Position numbers and translations under genes: made by a program
Notes under the pieces: model-generated
Database searches by the model: none
Seen by the model: the letters and a program-made list of their open reading frames with translations, nothing else
Told to the model about the DNA's origin: nothing
Source of the DNA: Candidatus Omnitrophota bacterium
GTDB lineage: Bacteria > Omnitrophota > Gorgyraeia > Gygaellales > Profunditerraquicolaceae
Direction: 5' to 3'
Assembly (NCBI GenBank): GCA_028687525.1
Contig: JAQTZX010000114.1
Span: 1-5,180 of the forward strand
DNA length: 5,180 bases
Shown here: one piece after another, positions 1 to 5,017 of the stretch
Layout: each line of letters starts with the position of its first letter
Numbering within the stretch: position 1 is the first letter of the stretch

Positions 1-498
1 CAGGCGATCCTTAAGCGGCGGAGTATTCGTAAATATACGGAAAAGCCCGTTTCCCGGGAAATAATCGGGGAATTGCTGAAGGCGGCGATGAGCGCTCCGT
101 CCGCGGGCAACGAGCAGCCCTGGCAGTTTATCGTGATCGATGACCGCCGGGTATTGGCCGAAATACCCAAAATCCATCCTCACGCCCGGATGGTCAATGA
201 CGCCCCGGCGGCGATCCTGGTTTGCGGGGATCTGAAAAAAGAAATTCATAAAGGGTTCTGGGTCCAGGATTGTTCGGCGGCCGCGGAGAATATTCTCATC
301 GCAGTGTCTGAAAAAGGGCTGGGAGCGGTCTGGGTGGGATTCTATCCCGAGGAAGACCGGGTCAGAGCGGCCCGCAAACTCCTGGGTATTCCCGAAGATG
401 TTGTGCCGCTGGCATTAATCCCGGTGGGGTATCCGGCGCAGGAATTGCCTCCGGTAAACCGGTTCGATGCGGACAGGATACATTATAACGGGTGGTAG
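1..498 (+). CDS. Nitroreductase family protein (FMN-dependent), 5' end cut by window edge
   Basis: The frame is open from the first base to a TAG at 496-498, giving 165 visible residues. The true start lies just upstream; only about four or five residues seem to be missing, because the first visible residues, QAILKRRSIRKY, match the usual beginning of the family. Seen: the N-terminal RRSIRKY phosphate/FMN-contacting motif (visible residues 6-12), SAPSAGNEQPW in the first helical region (about 31-41), and the C-terminal GLGAVWVGFYPEEDRVR stretch followed by LGIPEDVVPLALIPVGYP, both typical of short single-domain nitroreductases. Such proteins are cytoplasmic homodimers that bind FMN at the dimer interface and reduce nitro, quinone or other electron-poor substrates with NAD(P)H. 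The natural substrate cannot be read from sequence. An ATG at 73 lies inside the conserved fold and is not the start. The next gene begins four bases after the stop, so the two are probably co-transcribed. Confidence 0.93.
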   Translation, partial: QAILKRRSIRKYTEKPVSREIIGELLKAAMSAPSAGNEQPWQFIVIDDRRVLAEIPKIHPHARMVNDAPAAILVCGDLKKEIHKGFWVQDCSAAAENILIAVSEKGLGAVWVGFYPEEDRVRAARKLLGIPEDVVPLALIPVGYPAQELPPVNRFDADRIHYNGW

Positions 499-502
499 AA
501 CC

Positions 503-1255
503 ATGCTGAATAAATTAATATTACCGGTCCTGCTTTTAAGCACCGCCGTCACGTTCTTTACCCGCAATAACATCAGAAGTGTGGGGCAGACCGTGCCGGA
601 AGTTCTCCAACAGCCTTTGCAGGAGAAACGGCTCAACACGGAATCCATACGTTTTGAGAAAGACGGATACCAGTATGAACTGATCCCGCTGTATGATTAT
701 CAGATCAGCGGTTTGTTGGTCAGTAAAATGGATTACAAGTTCTTAAGTATTTATAAGTCTTCCAGCGTGTTCCCTCTTGACGTTTGCCTTCTCTGGGGAG
801 GTAATGCGGAGAACAAGGTTTATCAATATAAAAAGATTCGTTTTTTTCAGGATTGCCGCTGGTGTAATGCGGAATGGGAGGGGAATGTCCCCTTCAATCT
901 TAATGAAATTTCCAACAACCACCTGGTTTTTAAGCATCCCCGCCTTGAAAGCGCGGCGCGAAACCTCGTTGCCGGGGATCAGATAAGAATAACGGGCAAG
1001 CTGGTTAACGTAAAAGCCCAGAGCCTGGGTGAGAGCGAATCGTTTAATCCGGCGAGTTTACGATGGAATACCAGCATTGTCCGGAACGATACCGGCGCAG
1101 GCGCCTGTGAGATCGTGTATGTGGAAGACCTGAAGATATTAAAAAAAGCCAACCTGATTTCCCGCGCCCTCTTTCAGACCGGGGTTGCCGGGATCCTTGC
1201 CGTCATTATCCTGGATATTTTTAGTTTTTTTATGGGCCGCGTAGTTCCCCGTTGA
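503..1255 (+). CDS. Conserved hypothetical protein with N- and C-terminal membrane segments
   Basis: This gene encodes 250 residues of unknown function. I chose ATG 503 over the in-frame ATG 467, because 467 overlaps the nitroreductase gene by 32 bases and would put a polar stretch before the hydrophobic leader. From 503 the protein opens with a signal-anchor-like segment (LNKLILPVLLLSTAVTFFT, residues 2-20) followed by positive charges. Residues about 50-212 form a soluble domain with YDYQISGLLVS (64-74), DVCLLWGGN (93-101), a CRWC pair (118-121), SNNHL (137-141), GDQIRITGKLV (158-168) and NDTGAGACE (195-203). A second hydrophobic helix (about 222-244, GVAGILAVIILDIFSFFMG) ends the protein with a short basic tail. 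The inferred topology is a periplasmic domain held by one or two inner-membrane helices. From memory, SNNHL, GDQI and DTG.GACE recur in an uncharacterised family found in many bacteria, but I cannot attach a function. The gene follows the nitroreductase gene by four bases, which suggests an operon but not a shared role. Confidence 0.85.
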   Translation: MLNKLILPVLLLSTAVTFFTRNNIRSVGQTVPEVLQQPLQEKRLNTESIRFEKDGYQYELIPLYDYQISGLLVSKMDYKFLSIYKSSSVFPLDVCLLWGGNAENKVYQYKKIRFFQDCRWCNAEWEGNVPFNLNEISNNHLVFKHPRLESAARNLVAGDQIRITGKLVNVKAQSLGESESFNPASLRWNTSIVRNDTGAGACEIVYVEDLKILKKANLISRALFQTGVAGILAVIILDIFSFFMGRVVPR

Positions 1256-1317
1256 CTTCATATCCCCGGAAAATTTTTCCAAAAAACCGGTTAGATTTTG
1301 TCTTTTCACGCGTCTAT

Positions 1318-1340
1318 TGATAGTGAGAATCCCATTATCA
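1318..1340. repeat. Imperfect inverted repeat upstream of radC
   Basis: TGATAGTG (1318-1325) and CATTATCA (1333-1340) are complementary over eight positions with one G-T pairing, separated by a seven-base loop. The element ends 12 bases before the radC ribosome binding site. It could be a small hairpin in the radC leader or a dimeric operator. There is no T tract, so it is not a terminator. It is short enough to arise by chance. Confidence 0.25.
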
Positions 1341-1352
1341 TACCGATAACCC

Positions 1353-1360
1353 AAAGGAGG
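1353..1360 (+). promoter_or_regulatory. Strong ribosome binding site for radC
   Basis: AAAGGAGG ends four bases before ATG 1365. It is the closest match to the anti-Shine-Dalgarno sequence in the window and settles the radC start. The organism therefore uses a canonical 16S anti-SD interaction. Confidence 0.8.
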
Positions 1361-1364
1361 CCTT

Positions 1365-2054
1365 ATGGTAATCGTTCAGGGGGCTATTCGTGATTTGCCG
1401 CGGGCTGTGCGGCCGCGGGAAAAACTATCGGAGTACGGACCGGGAAGATTGACCAATACCGAGCTTTTGGCAATCATCCTGGGCAGCGGGAAAAAAGGGA
1501 AAGGTGTTCTGTCTGTCGCGGAAGATATTTTGCGCCGGTTTGGAGCCGGGCTTTTGCCTGATGCGGACGTCCGGGATCTCATGCGTGTCCCCGGCATAGG
1601 CAGGGCGAAGGCCTGCGGGATCGCGGCGTGTTTCGAACTGGCCCGGCGGCTGCTGAACGATAAAAAAACGGAGATCGGGCAGATAGTGTCTCCGGAGGAT
1701 GCTTTCAGGGAATTGCGGGACATCCGTTTTTTGAAAAAGGAACACTTCGTTGTTCTTTTCTTGGATACCCGGAACCAGGAAATAAAAAGAGAGGTGATCT
1801 CGATCGGTTCTTTGAACGCCAGCCTGGTGCATCCGAGGGAAGTTTTTGAGCCGGCGATAAAAAACCTGGCTGCCCAGGTCATTGTCGCCCATAATCACCC
1901 TTCCGGGGACCCGGCGCCTTCGGAAGAGGACATTGCCATAACCAGGAGACTTCAAGAAGCGGGAGAGATCCTGGGGATAGAGGTGCTGGATCATATCGTC
2001 GTGGCAGGAGACCGGTTTATGAGTTTTAAAGAGAAGGGTTTGATGAAGGTTTGA
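1365..2054 (+). CDS. radC: RadC family JAB/MPN-domain protein
   Basis: The gene encodes a complete 229-residue protein, the usual length for RadC. Residues 1-100 form the N-terminal helical region: RPREKLSEYGPGRLTNTELLAIILGSG is the typical opening, and VPGIGRAKA (75-83) is a helix-hairpin-helix DNA-binding motif. Residues about 105-228 form the JAB1/MPN (RadC) domain. The JAMM metal ligands are all present: E126, H176 and H178 in AHNHPSGDP, S186 and D189, in the spacing HxH-x7-S-x2-D. PREVFEPAI before the motif is also characteristic. The fold and zinc-site residues imply a metal-dependent hydrolase or nuclease, but the role of RadC in cells is unsettled; the original link to radiation sensitivity and recombination repair in E. 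coli was later traced to another gene. The length, the complete N-terminal HhH half and the chromosomal setting favour ordinary RadC over the shorter RadC-like proteins of phages and mobile islands. The start is fixed by AAAGGAGG at 1353. Confidence 0.96.
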   Translation: MVIVQGAIRDLPRAVRPREKLSEYGPGRLTNTELLAIILGSGKKGKGVLSVAEDILRRFGAGLLPDADVRDLMRVPGIGRAKACGIAACFELARRLLNDKKTEIGQIVSPEDAFRELRDIRFLKKEHFVVLFLDTRNQEIKREVISIGSLNASLVHPREVFEPAIKNLAAQVIVAHNHPSGDPAPSEEDIAITRRLQEAGEILGIEVLDHIVVAGDRFMSFKEKGLMKV

Positions 2055-2068
2055 GCTTGAGGAAAGAG

Positions 2069-2096
2069 TTGACTGAAGACGGGGGAGTGGTATAAT
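2069..2096 (+). promoter_or_regulatory. Near-consensus sigma70 promoter
   Basis: A -35 box TTGACT (2069-2074, five of six consensus bases) is separated by 16 bases from a perfect -10 box TATAAT (2091-2096). Transcription should begin near 2103, only about 15 bases before the ATG at 2119. It sits 15 bases after the radC stop and points at a decayed gene, with rmlB as the next intact gene about 370 bases downstream. It is the best promoter match in the window. Confidence 0.72.
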
Positions 2097-2104
2097 TTTA
2101 ACCC

Positions 2105-2172
2105 GGAGGACGCGTTCAATGAATAATTGTGTTGATAGAACCGGCTGCCGGGGTTTCCCCGGGAAAAAGTGA
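2105..2172 (+). other. Shine-Dalgarno site and 17-codon mini-ORF, probable remnant start of the broken gene
   Basis: GGAGGA (2105-2110) lies eight bases before ATG 2119, which opens a 17-codon frame (MNNCVDRTGCRGFPGKK) ending in TGA at 2170-2172. Promoter, ribosome binding site and start codon are in the expected order. The peptide resembles nothing I know. The simplest reading is that it is the original start of the radical SAM gene with most of its 5' coding part deleted, so translation now runs out of frame and stops. A functional leader peptide for rmlB is possible but has no positive support. Confidence 0.35.
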
Positions 2173-2402
2173 TCATGGACGGGCTGCACGCCGGCCTCCT
2201 TCCCGAAGAAGCGCTTCGCTGTGCCCGGCAGGTCGTCGTAGGAGAGGCCGGATAGGTGATTGCCGGTATCGTCTAAAGCAGGGTCACTGCTCCGGTCGTG
2301 CGCGGGAAACCGGTTGAAAATCCGGATAAACTTCCGTTCCCCGATTTTTCGTTGATCCAGAGGATGGTCCGCACTCCTTTCCCGGGAATGGAAAGAGCAT
2401 AA
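2139..2402 (+). pseudogene. Relic of a B12-binding-domain radical SAM protein
   Basis: Frame 3 still reads as a piece of a cobalamin-binding radical SAM protein. VIMDGLHAGLLPEEALR (2169-2219) matches the family's V.GG.H.T.LPEEAL segment at the end of the B12-binding domain, and VVVGEA follows (2232-2249). A TAG at 2253 and a TAA at 2274 interrupt the frame. It then resumes in the same phase with GKPVENPDKLPFPDFSLI (2304-2357), matching the linker (PV.DLD.LPFPDFSLI) that in intact proteins immediately precedes the radical SAM core. Both stops could be single changes from Glu (GAG, GAA) or Gln codons. The frame ends at TAA 2400. The roughly 60-70 codons expected before this piece are missing, and so is the whole radical SAM core with its CxxxCxxC cluster motif, so the product cannot be active. 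Seen: the two conserved blocks in one frame and the stops. Inferred: the family and the deletions. The substrate is unknown. Confidence 0.72.
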
Positions 2403-2409
2403 TCATACC

Positions 2410-2463
2410 ATGAACCGGCTGTTGGAAAGCATTAAGGCGCGGCAGCCGGCTTTACAGGAATAA
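2410..2463 (+). other. 17-codon open frame just before rmlB, doubtful
   Basis: ATG 2410 opens MNRLLESIKARQPALQE, ending with TAA at 2461-2463, seven bases before the rmlB ATG. The sequence is helix-friendly and could be the surviving C-terminal tail of the broken upstream gene after an internal deletion, or a chance frame. There is no good ribosome binding site at the right distance (GAAAGAG lies 12 bases away). I do not recognise it. Confidence 0.15.
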
Positions 2464-2470
2464 CCCCGGA

Positions 2471-3493
2471 ATGGCACGAAGAACTAAGTTATTGGTAACC
2501 GGCGCGGCGGGATTTATCGGAAGCGAATTCGTCCGGCAGGCGGTTCGCCGGGAGTACGCGGTAGCGGTGGTAGACAAGCTTTCATACGCGGGGGATGTTC
2601 AACGGCTGTCCGAGGCGGGTAAAGCATGTACTTTTTTCCGGGCGGATATCTGCAACGCGCGCGCGGTAGAGAAGATTTTTAAAAAAGAAAAACCGGAAAT
2701 AGTCCTGCATTTTGCCGCGGAAACCCATGTTGACCGGAGTATCTTAAGCGGCGAGGCTTTTATAAGGACCAATGTACTGGGAACGCAGGTGCTTTTGGAC
2801 GCCGCGAGAAAAAGCGGCATACATAAGTTCATTCATATTTCGACAGACGAGGTGTACGGCGATATTCATACCGGGCAGTTCTACGAGCATACACCATTAA
2901 ATCCCAGTTCTCCGTATTCCTCAAGCAAGGCCGCGGCCGATCTGCTGGTGCGCGCATACGTCCGGACATACGGTTTTCCGGCGGTCATCCTCAGGCCTTC
3001 CAATAATTACGGCCCCTGGCAGTACCCGGAGAAATTTATTCCGGTGATTATTTATAAAGCCCTTAAGAACGAAAAGATTCCGGTGTTTGCCAAAGGGTTG
3101 AATGTCCGCGAATGGCTGTATGTTTCGGATTGCGCACGAGCTATTATGAGGTCCGTGCAAAAAGCCCGTCCGGGAGAAGTTTATAATGTGGGTTCGGGGG
3201 ACGAACGCAAGAATATCGAGGTGGCCCGGAATATACTGGATATACTCGGCAAACCGTACAGCCTGATCGAGTTCGTCGCCGACCGCCCGGGGCATGATTT
3301 CAGGTATAGCCTTAATTTTACCGGGATAAAACGTGATCTGGGGTGGAATCCGGAGATATCTTTTGAAGAAGGCCTGGTTAAAACGGTGAACTGGTACGTG
3401 AAACATGAAAATTGGCTGGAACGCAAAGTGGTTTATCTGCGGGAGTATTGGAAGAAGGTGTATAAAAAAGGCATCAGGAGAAGCCCGAAATAA
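2471..3493 (+). CDS. rmlB: dTDP-glucose 4,6-dehydratase (RmlB-type, extended SDR)
   Basis: The gene encodes a complete 340-residue NAD-dependent sugar nucleotide dehydratase. The N-terminal Rossmann fold carries GAAGFIG (11-17), D35 near the NAD ribose site and HFAAETHVDRS (80-90). The active site shows ISTDEVYGD (123-131), whose T125-D126-E127 triad separates RmlB from plain epimerases, and Y149-x3-K153. RPSNNYGPWQYPEKFIP (175-191), NVREWLYVSD (211-220) and DRPGHDFRY (271-279) are the usual substrate-binding segments. The enzyme converts dTDP-glucose to dTDP-4-keto-6-deoxyglucose in the cytoplasm, the second step to dTDP-rhamnose and other deoxysugars of the cell surface. GSGDE (241-245) replaces the common GG.NE, and a basic tail (YWKKVYKKGIRR) ends the protein, so a related dehydratase on another nucleotide sugar is not fully excluded. 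The start is ATG 2471 with AGGAA at 2456-2460. No rmlA, rmlC or rmlD lies in view. Transcription probably comes from the promoter at 2069, through the relic. Confidence 0.9.
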   Translation: MARRTKLLVTGAAGFIGSEFVRQAVRREYAVAVVDKLSYAGDVQRLSEAGKACTFFRADICNARAVEKIFKKEKPEIVLHFAAETHVDRSILSGEAFIRTNVLGTQVLLDAARKSGIHKFIHISTDEVYGDIHTGQFYEHTPLNPSSPYSSSKAAADLLVRAYVRTYGFPAVILRPSNNYGPWQYPEKFIPVIIYKALKNEKIPVFAKGLNVREWLYVSDCARAIMRSVQKARPGEVYNVGSGDERKNIEVARNILDILGKPYSLIEFVADRPGHDFRYSLNFTGIKRDLGWNPEISFEEGLVKTVNWYVKHENWLERKVVYLREYWKKVYKKGIRRSPK

Positions 3494-3630
3494 CACTTCC
3501 GGGCGTGTTGATATTCCGCATTTCTCTTCATACAGGAACAAAAACGCTTGAAAAACAGCGTGTTTCATGGTAGTCTAAAATACATTATAACCGCCTTCCA
3601 TTGTTCAACTAATCGATGCCGGGAGATGCC

Positions 3631-4116
3631 ATGAAAGGTATCATTGTTTTCTATTCGTATTCAGACAATACCCGAAAAACAGCCGTTATTCTTGCCGATT
3701 TCCTGAAAGAACAAGGTGATATTCAACTTTGTGAACTCAAGCCTTTGGATGAATCCGGTTCGTTTTTCAGGCAAGCGGCCCGTGCTTTTAGCCGCGCCAG
3801 AAGCGTGCTCCCGGAGATGGATTTTAACCTGGGGAGTTATGATATGATATGCCTGGGAACGCCGGTATGGGCGTTTGGCCCGGCACCGGCGATTAATACC
3901 TATTTAGACAGGTGTTCGGGGTTGGAGGGGAAAACGGTGGTCTTGTTTACGACCTATGGGAGTGGAACCGGTAATGGTCGTTGTCTTGATTATATGCAGA
4001 ATGTCCTTATTGGTAAAGGAGTGAAAACATTTAAGCGGTTTTCAATTCAGCAGTCTAAGGTCAGGGACCGTGAATATGCTCTTTCAACCATAAAAAAAGC
4101 GCTCGGCAGTGACTAA
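3631..4116 (+). CDS. Flavodoxin family protein
   Basis: The gene encodes 161 residues from ATG 3631. I prefer this to the in-frame ATG 3616 because GGGAG (3621-3625) is well placed for 3631, and MKGIIVFYSYSDNT is the normal family opening, leading directly into the first strand and the FMN phosphate loop (SYSDNT, 9-14). GTPVWAFGPAPAINTYLD (76-93) is the second flavin-contacting region, in the GTPVWA..PAPA form of the flavodoxin-like NADPH reductase and single-domain flavodoxin group. FTTYGSGTG (106-114) is the third. It should be a small cytoplasmic FMN protein acting as an electron carrier or an NAD(P)H-dependent quinone or FMN reductase; sequence alone does not decide which. The stretch FFRQAARAFSRARSVLP (45-61) is an Arg-rich insertion of the kind seen in several uncharacterised members. 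It stands alone, 137 bases after rmlB and 87 before a tRNA. Confidence 0.9.
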   Translation: MKGIIVFYSYSDNTRKTAVILADFLKEQGDIQLCELKPLDESGSFFRQAARAFSRARSVLPEMDFNLGSYDMICLGTPVWAFGPAPAINTYLDRCSGLEGKTVVLFTTYGSGTGNGRCLDYMQNVLIGKGVKTFKRFSIQQSKVRDREYALSTIKKALGSD

Positions 4117-4147
4117 TGCCGCGGCTACAATTACGGCCATATCTGAT

Positions 4148-4176
4148 TTTACCGCGACTGAAATCCCGGCTATAAG
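4148..4176 (+). promoter_or_regulatory. Probable promoter of tRNA-Arg
   Basis: TTTACC (4148-4153, four of six -35 bases) is separated by 17 bases from TATAAG (4171-4176, five of six -10 bases). Transcription would start near 4183, about 20 bases before the mature tRNA. TAAAAT at 4197-4202 is too close to the tRNA to serve as its -10 box. Confidence 0.4.
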
Positions 4177-4203
4177 CTTTCTCGTTGTTCTAATGCTAAA
4201 ATT

Positions 4204-4275
4204 GCCCCTGTAGTCCAATGGATAGGGCACTGGCCTCCGGAGCCAGTTGTACAGGTTCGACTCCTGTCAGGGGCA
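4204..4275 (+). tRNA. tRNA-Arg (anticodon CCG)
   Basis: The 72-base sequence folds into a full cloverleaf. The acceptor arms are GCCCCTG (4204-4210) and CAGGGGC (4268-4274), with discriminator A at 4275. The D stem is GTCC/GGGC (4213-4216 and 4225-4228) with one T-G pair. The anticodon stem is CTGGC/GCCAG (4230-4234 and 4242-4246), closing loop CTCCGGA with anticodon CCG at 4237-4239. The variable loop is four bases. The T arm is ACAGG-TTCGACT-CCTGT (4251-4267). CCA is not encoded, so it must be added after transcription. The tRNA reads CGG arginine codons, which are common in the neighbouring genes. A short T run (4280-4284) follows directly and could help end transcription. Confidence 0.97.
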
Positions 4276-4368
4276 AAAATTTTTAGAGCAATCGAAAGTA
4301 TAGATCAGAATATGGAAAATTCGAGTGCGGTCAAATCCCGGTTGTCTATTTTAAAAACAAACGTGAAT

Positions 4369-4884
4369 ATGCGAAAGATAATAGTGGGGGTAATTGGAGG
4401 ACACGTCTGCAATAAGGATGTGGATGGCTTAGCCCAAGATTTGGGTAAAAAATTGGCAAAAGTGGTTGATTTTATCATTTGTGGTGGTCTAAGTGGAGTA
4501 ATGAAGGCTGTTTGCTCTGGGTTTAAAGCTGGCGGGGGAATAACCATAGGTATTATTCCAAGCTATCATAAAGAAGATGCCAATCAGTTTGTGGATGTGG
4601 TAATTCCCACCGGAATGGGTTTGGCTCGGAATGTTATGGTCGTTAAAAGCGCTGATGTGGTAATCGCTCTTCCCGGGGAGTCGGGAACTCTTTCGGAAAT
4701 TGCTTATTGTCTGCAGTTTGGTATACCGGTAGTTGGTTTAGTCCCTGAAAAGCTTGGTCAAGAAGGTTCTTTAACTACAAAATTTCTTGGTGCGGCAAGC
4801 ACGGATGATATCCCGGGTATTATCCGGGTGCATACGGTTGAAGAGACAGTGGAAATTGTAAGAAAAATCCTCAAAAAAATTTGA
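4369..4884 (+). CDS. LOG/TIGR00725-like Rossmann protein
   Basis: This is a single-domain protein of 171 residues from ATG 4369. The in-frame ATG 4312 would add 19 polar residues without family likeness, while MRKIIVGVIGG is the expected opening strand and glycine turn. Neither start has a good ribosome binding site, so the choice is tentative. Seen: GGLSGVMKAVCSGFKAGGG (39-57), a TGMGLARN turn (81-88) with the conserved Arg-Asn pair, and LPGESGTLSEIAYCL (101-115), a variant of the PGGxGTxxE nucleotide-binding motif of lysine-decarboxylase-like (LOG) proteins, followed by GIPVVGL. Relatives include the uncharacterised TIGR00725 family, molybdenum cofactor carrier proteins and the cytokinin-activating LOG phosphoribohydrolases. 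The spacing fits the first two groups better than true LOG, so no reaction is assigned. The gene is clearly more AT-rich than its neighbours (one 60-base row has 35% G+C, against about 53% in a row of rmlB) and begins shortly after the tRNA, which could mean acquisition by transfer. Confidence 0.8.
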   Translation: MRKIIVGVIGGHVCNKDVDGLAQDLGKKLAKVVDFIICGGLSGVMKAVCSGFKAGGGITIGIIPSYHKEDANQFVDVVIPTGMGLARNVMVVKSADVVIALPGESGTLSEIAYCLQFGIPVVGLVPEKLGQEGSLTTKFLGAASTDDIPGIIRVHTVEETVEIVRKILKKI

Positions 4885-5017
4885 AATGTATTTATTGAAA
4901 GGGGATGTTTAGTATTGGGGAAGTGGCCGGGGATATATTTTTGTGAAAATGACGGTTCGCGGTTAAGGGAAATCCGGGGAAAGATATCGCGGAGCTCAAT
5001 GGATTGCGGGGGCGCTC

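Noticed and set aside
50..61. Perfect 12-base palindrome TTTCCCGGGAAA, nearly repeated at 2378-2389.
   Set aside because: The first copy lies inside the coding region of the nitroreductase, and CCCGGG-type strings are frequent in this sequence; no sign of a site with a function.
1376..2189. Long reverse-strand open frames opposite radC (168 and 254 codons).
   Set aside because: They are antisense shadows of a GC-biased gene with clear RadC motifs on the + strand; their products are Ser/Arg/Pro-rich without family features.
2129..2317. 62-codon Arg-rich open frame over the relic.
   Set aside because: Its product (rich in RRPPSRR and GRRRRGR) is what an out-of-frame reading of GC-rich coding DNA yields; the other frame on the same strand shows real family motifs.
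2280..2345. Cobalamin-riboswitch-like string: GGGTCACTG, then GGGAAACCGGTTGAAAATCC.
   Set aside because: The GGGAA...GGT.GAAAATCC part resembles one conserved strip of the B12 riboswitch, but the following CUGCCCCGCAACUGU region and the later GUCAGGAGACCUGCC-like box are absent, and CACTG occurs on the wrong side. The same bases are better explained as codons for RGKPVENPD of the radical SAM relic. A covariance-model search (Rfam RF00174) would settle it.
3483..3504. GCCCG ... CGGGC inverted repeat across the rmlB stop codon, a possible terminator.
   Set aside because: The stem is only five pairs with a 12-base loop and no T tract follows.
3541..3564. Dyad AAAACGCT / AGCGTGTT between rmlB and the flavodoxin gene.
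   Set aside because: Seven of eight positions pair, but there is no T run on the + strand and no gene on the - strand to terminate; it is too weak to call.
2921..3568. 215-codon reverse-strand open frame opposite rmlB.
   Set aside because: It is a shadow of rmlB; the + strand holds the full set of RmlB motifs.
4256..4275. tRNA-Arg 3' end as an attachment site for an integrated element.
   Set aside because: I found no second copy of the tRNA 3' sequence downstream and no integrase gene in the window.
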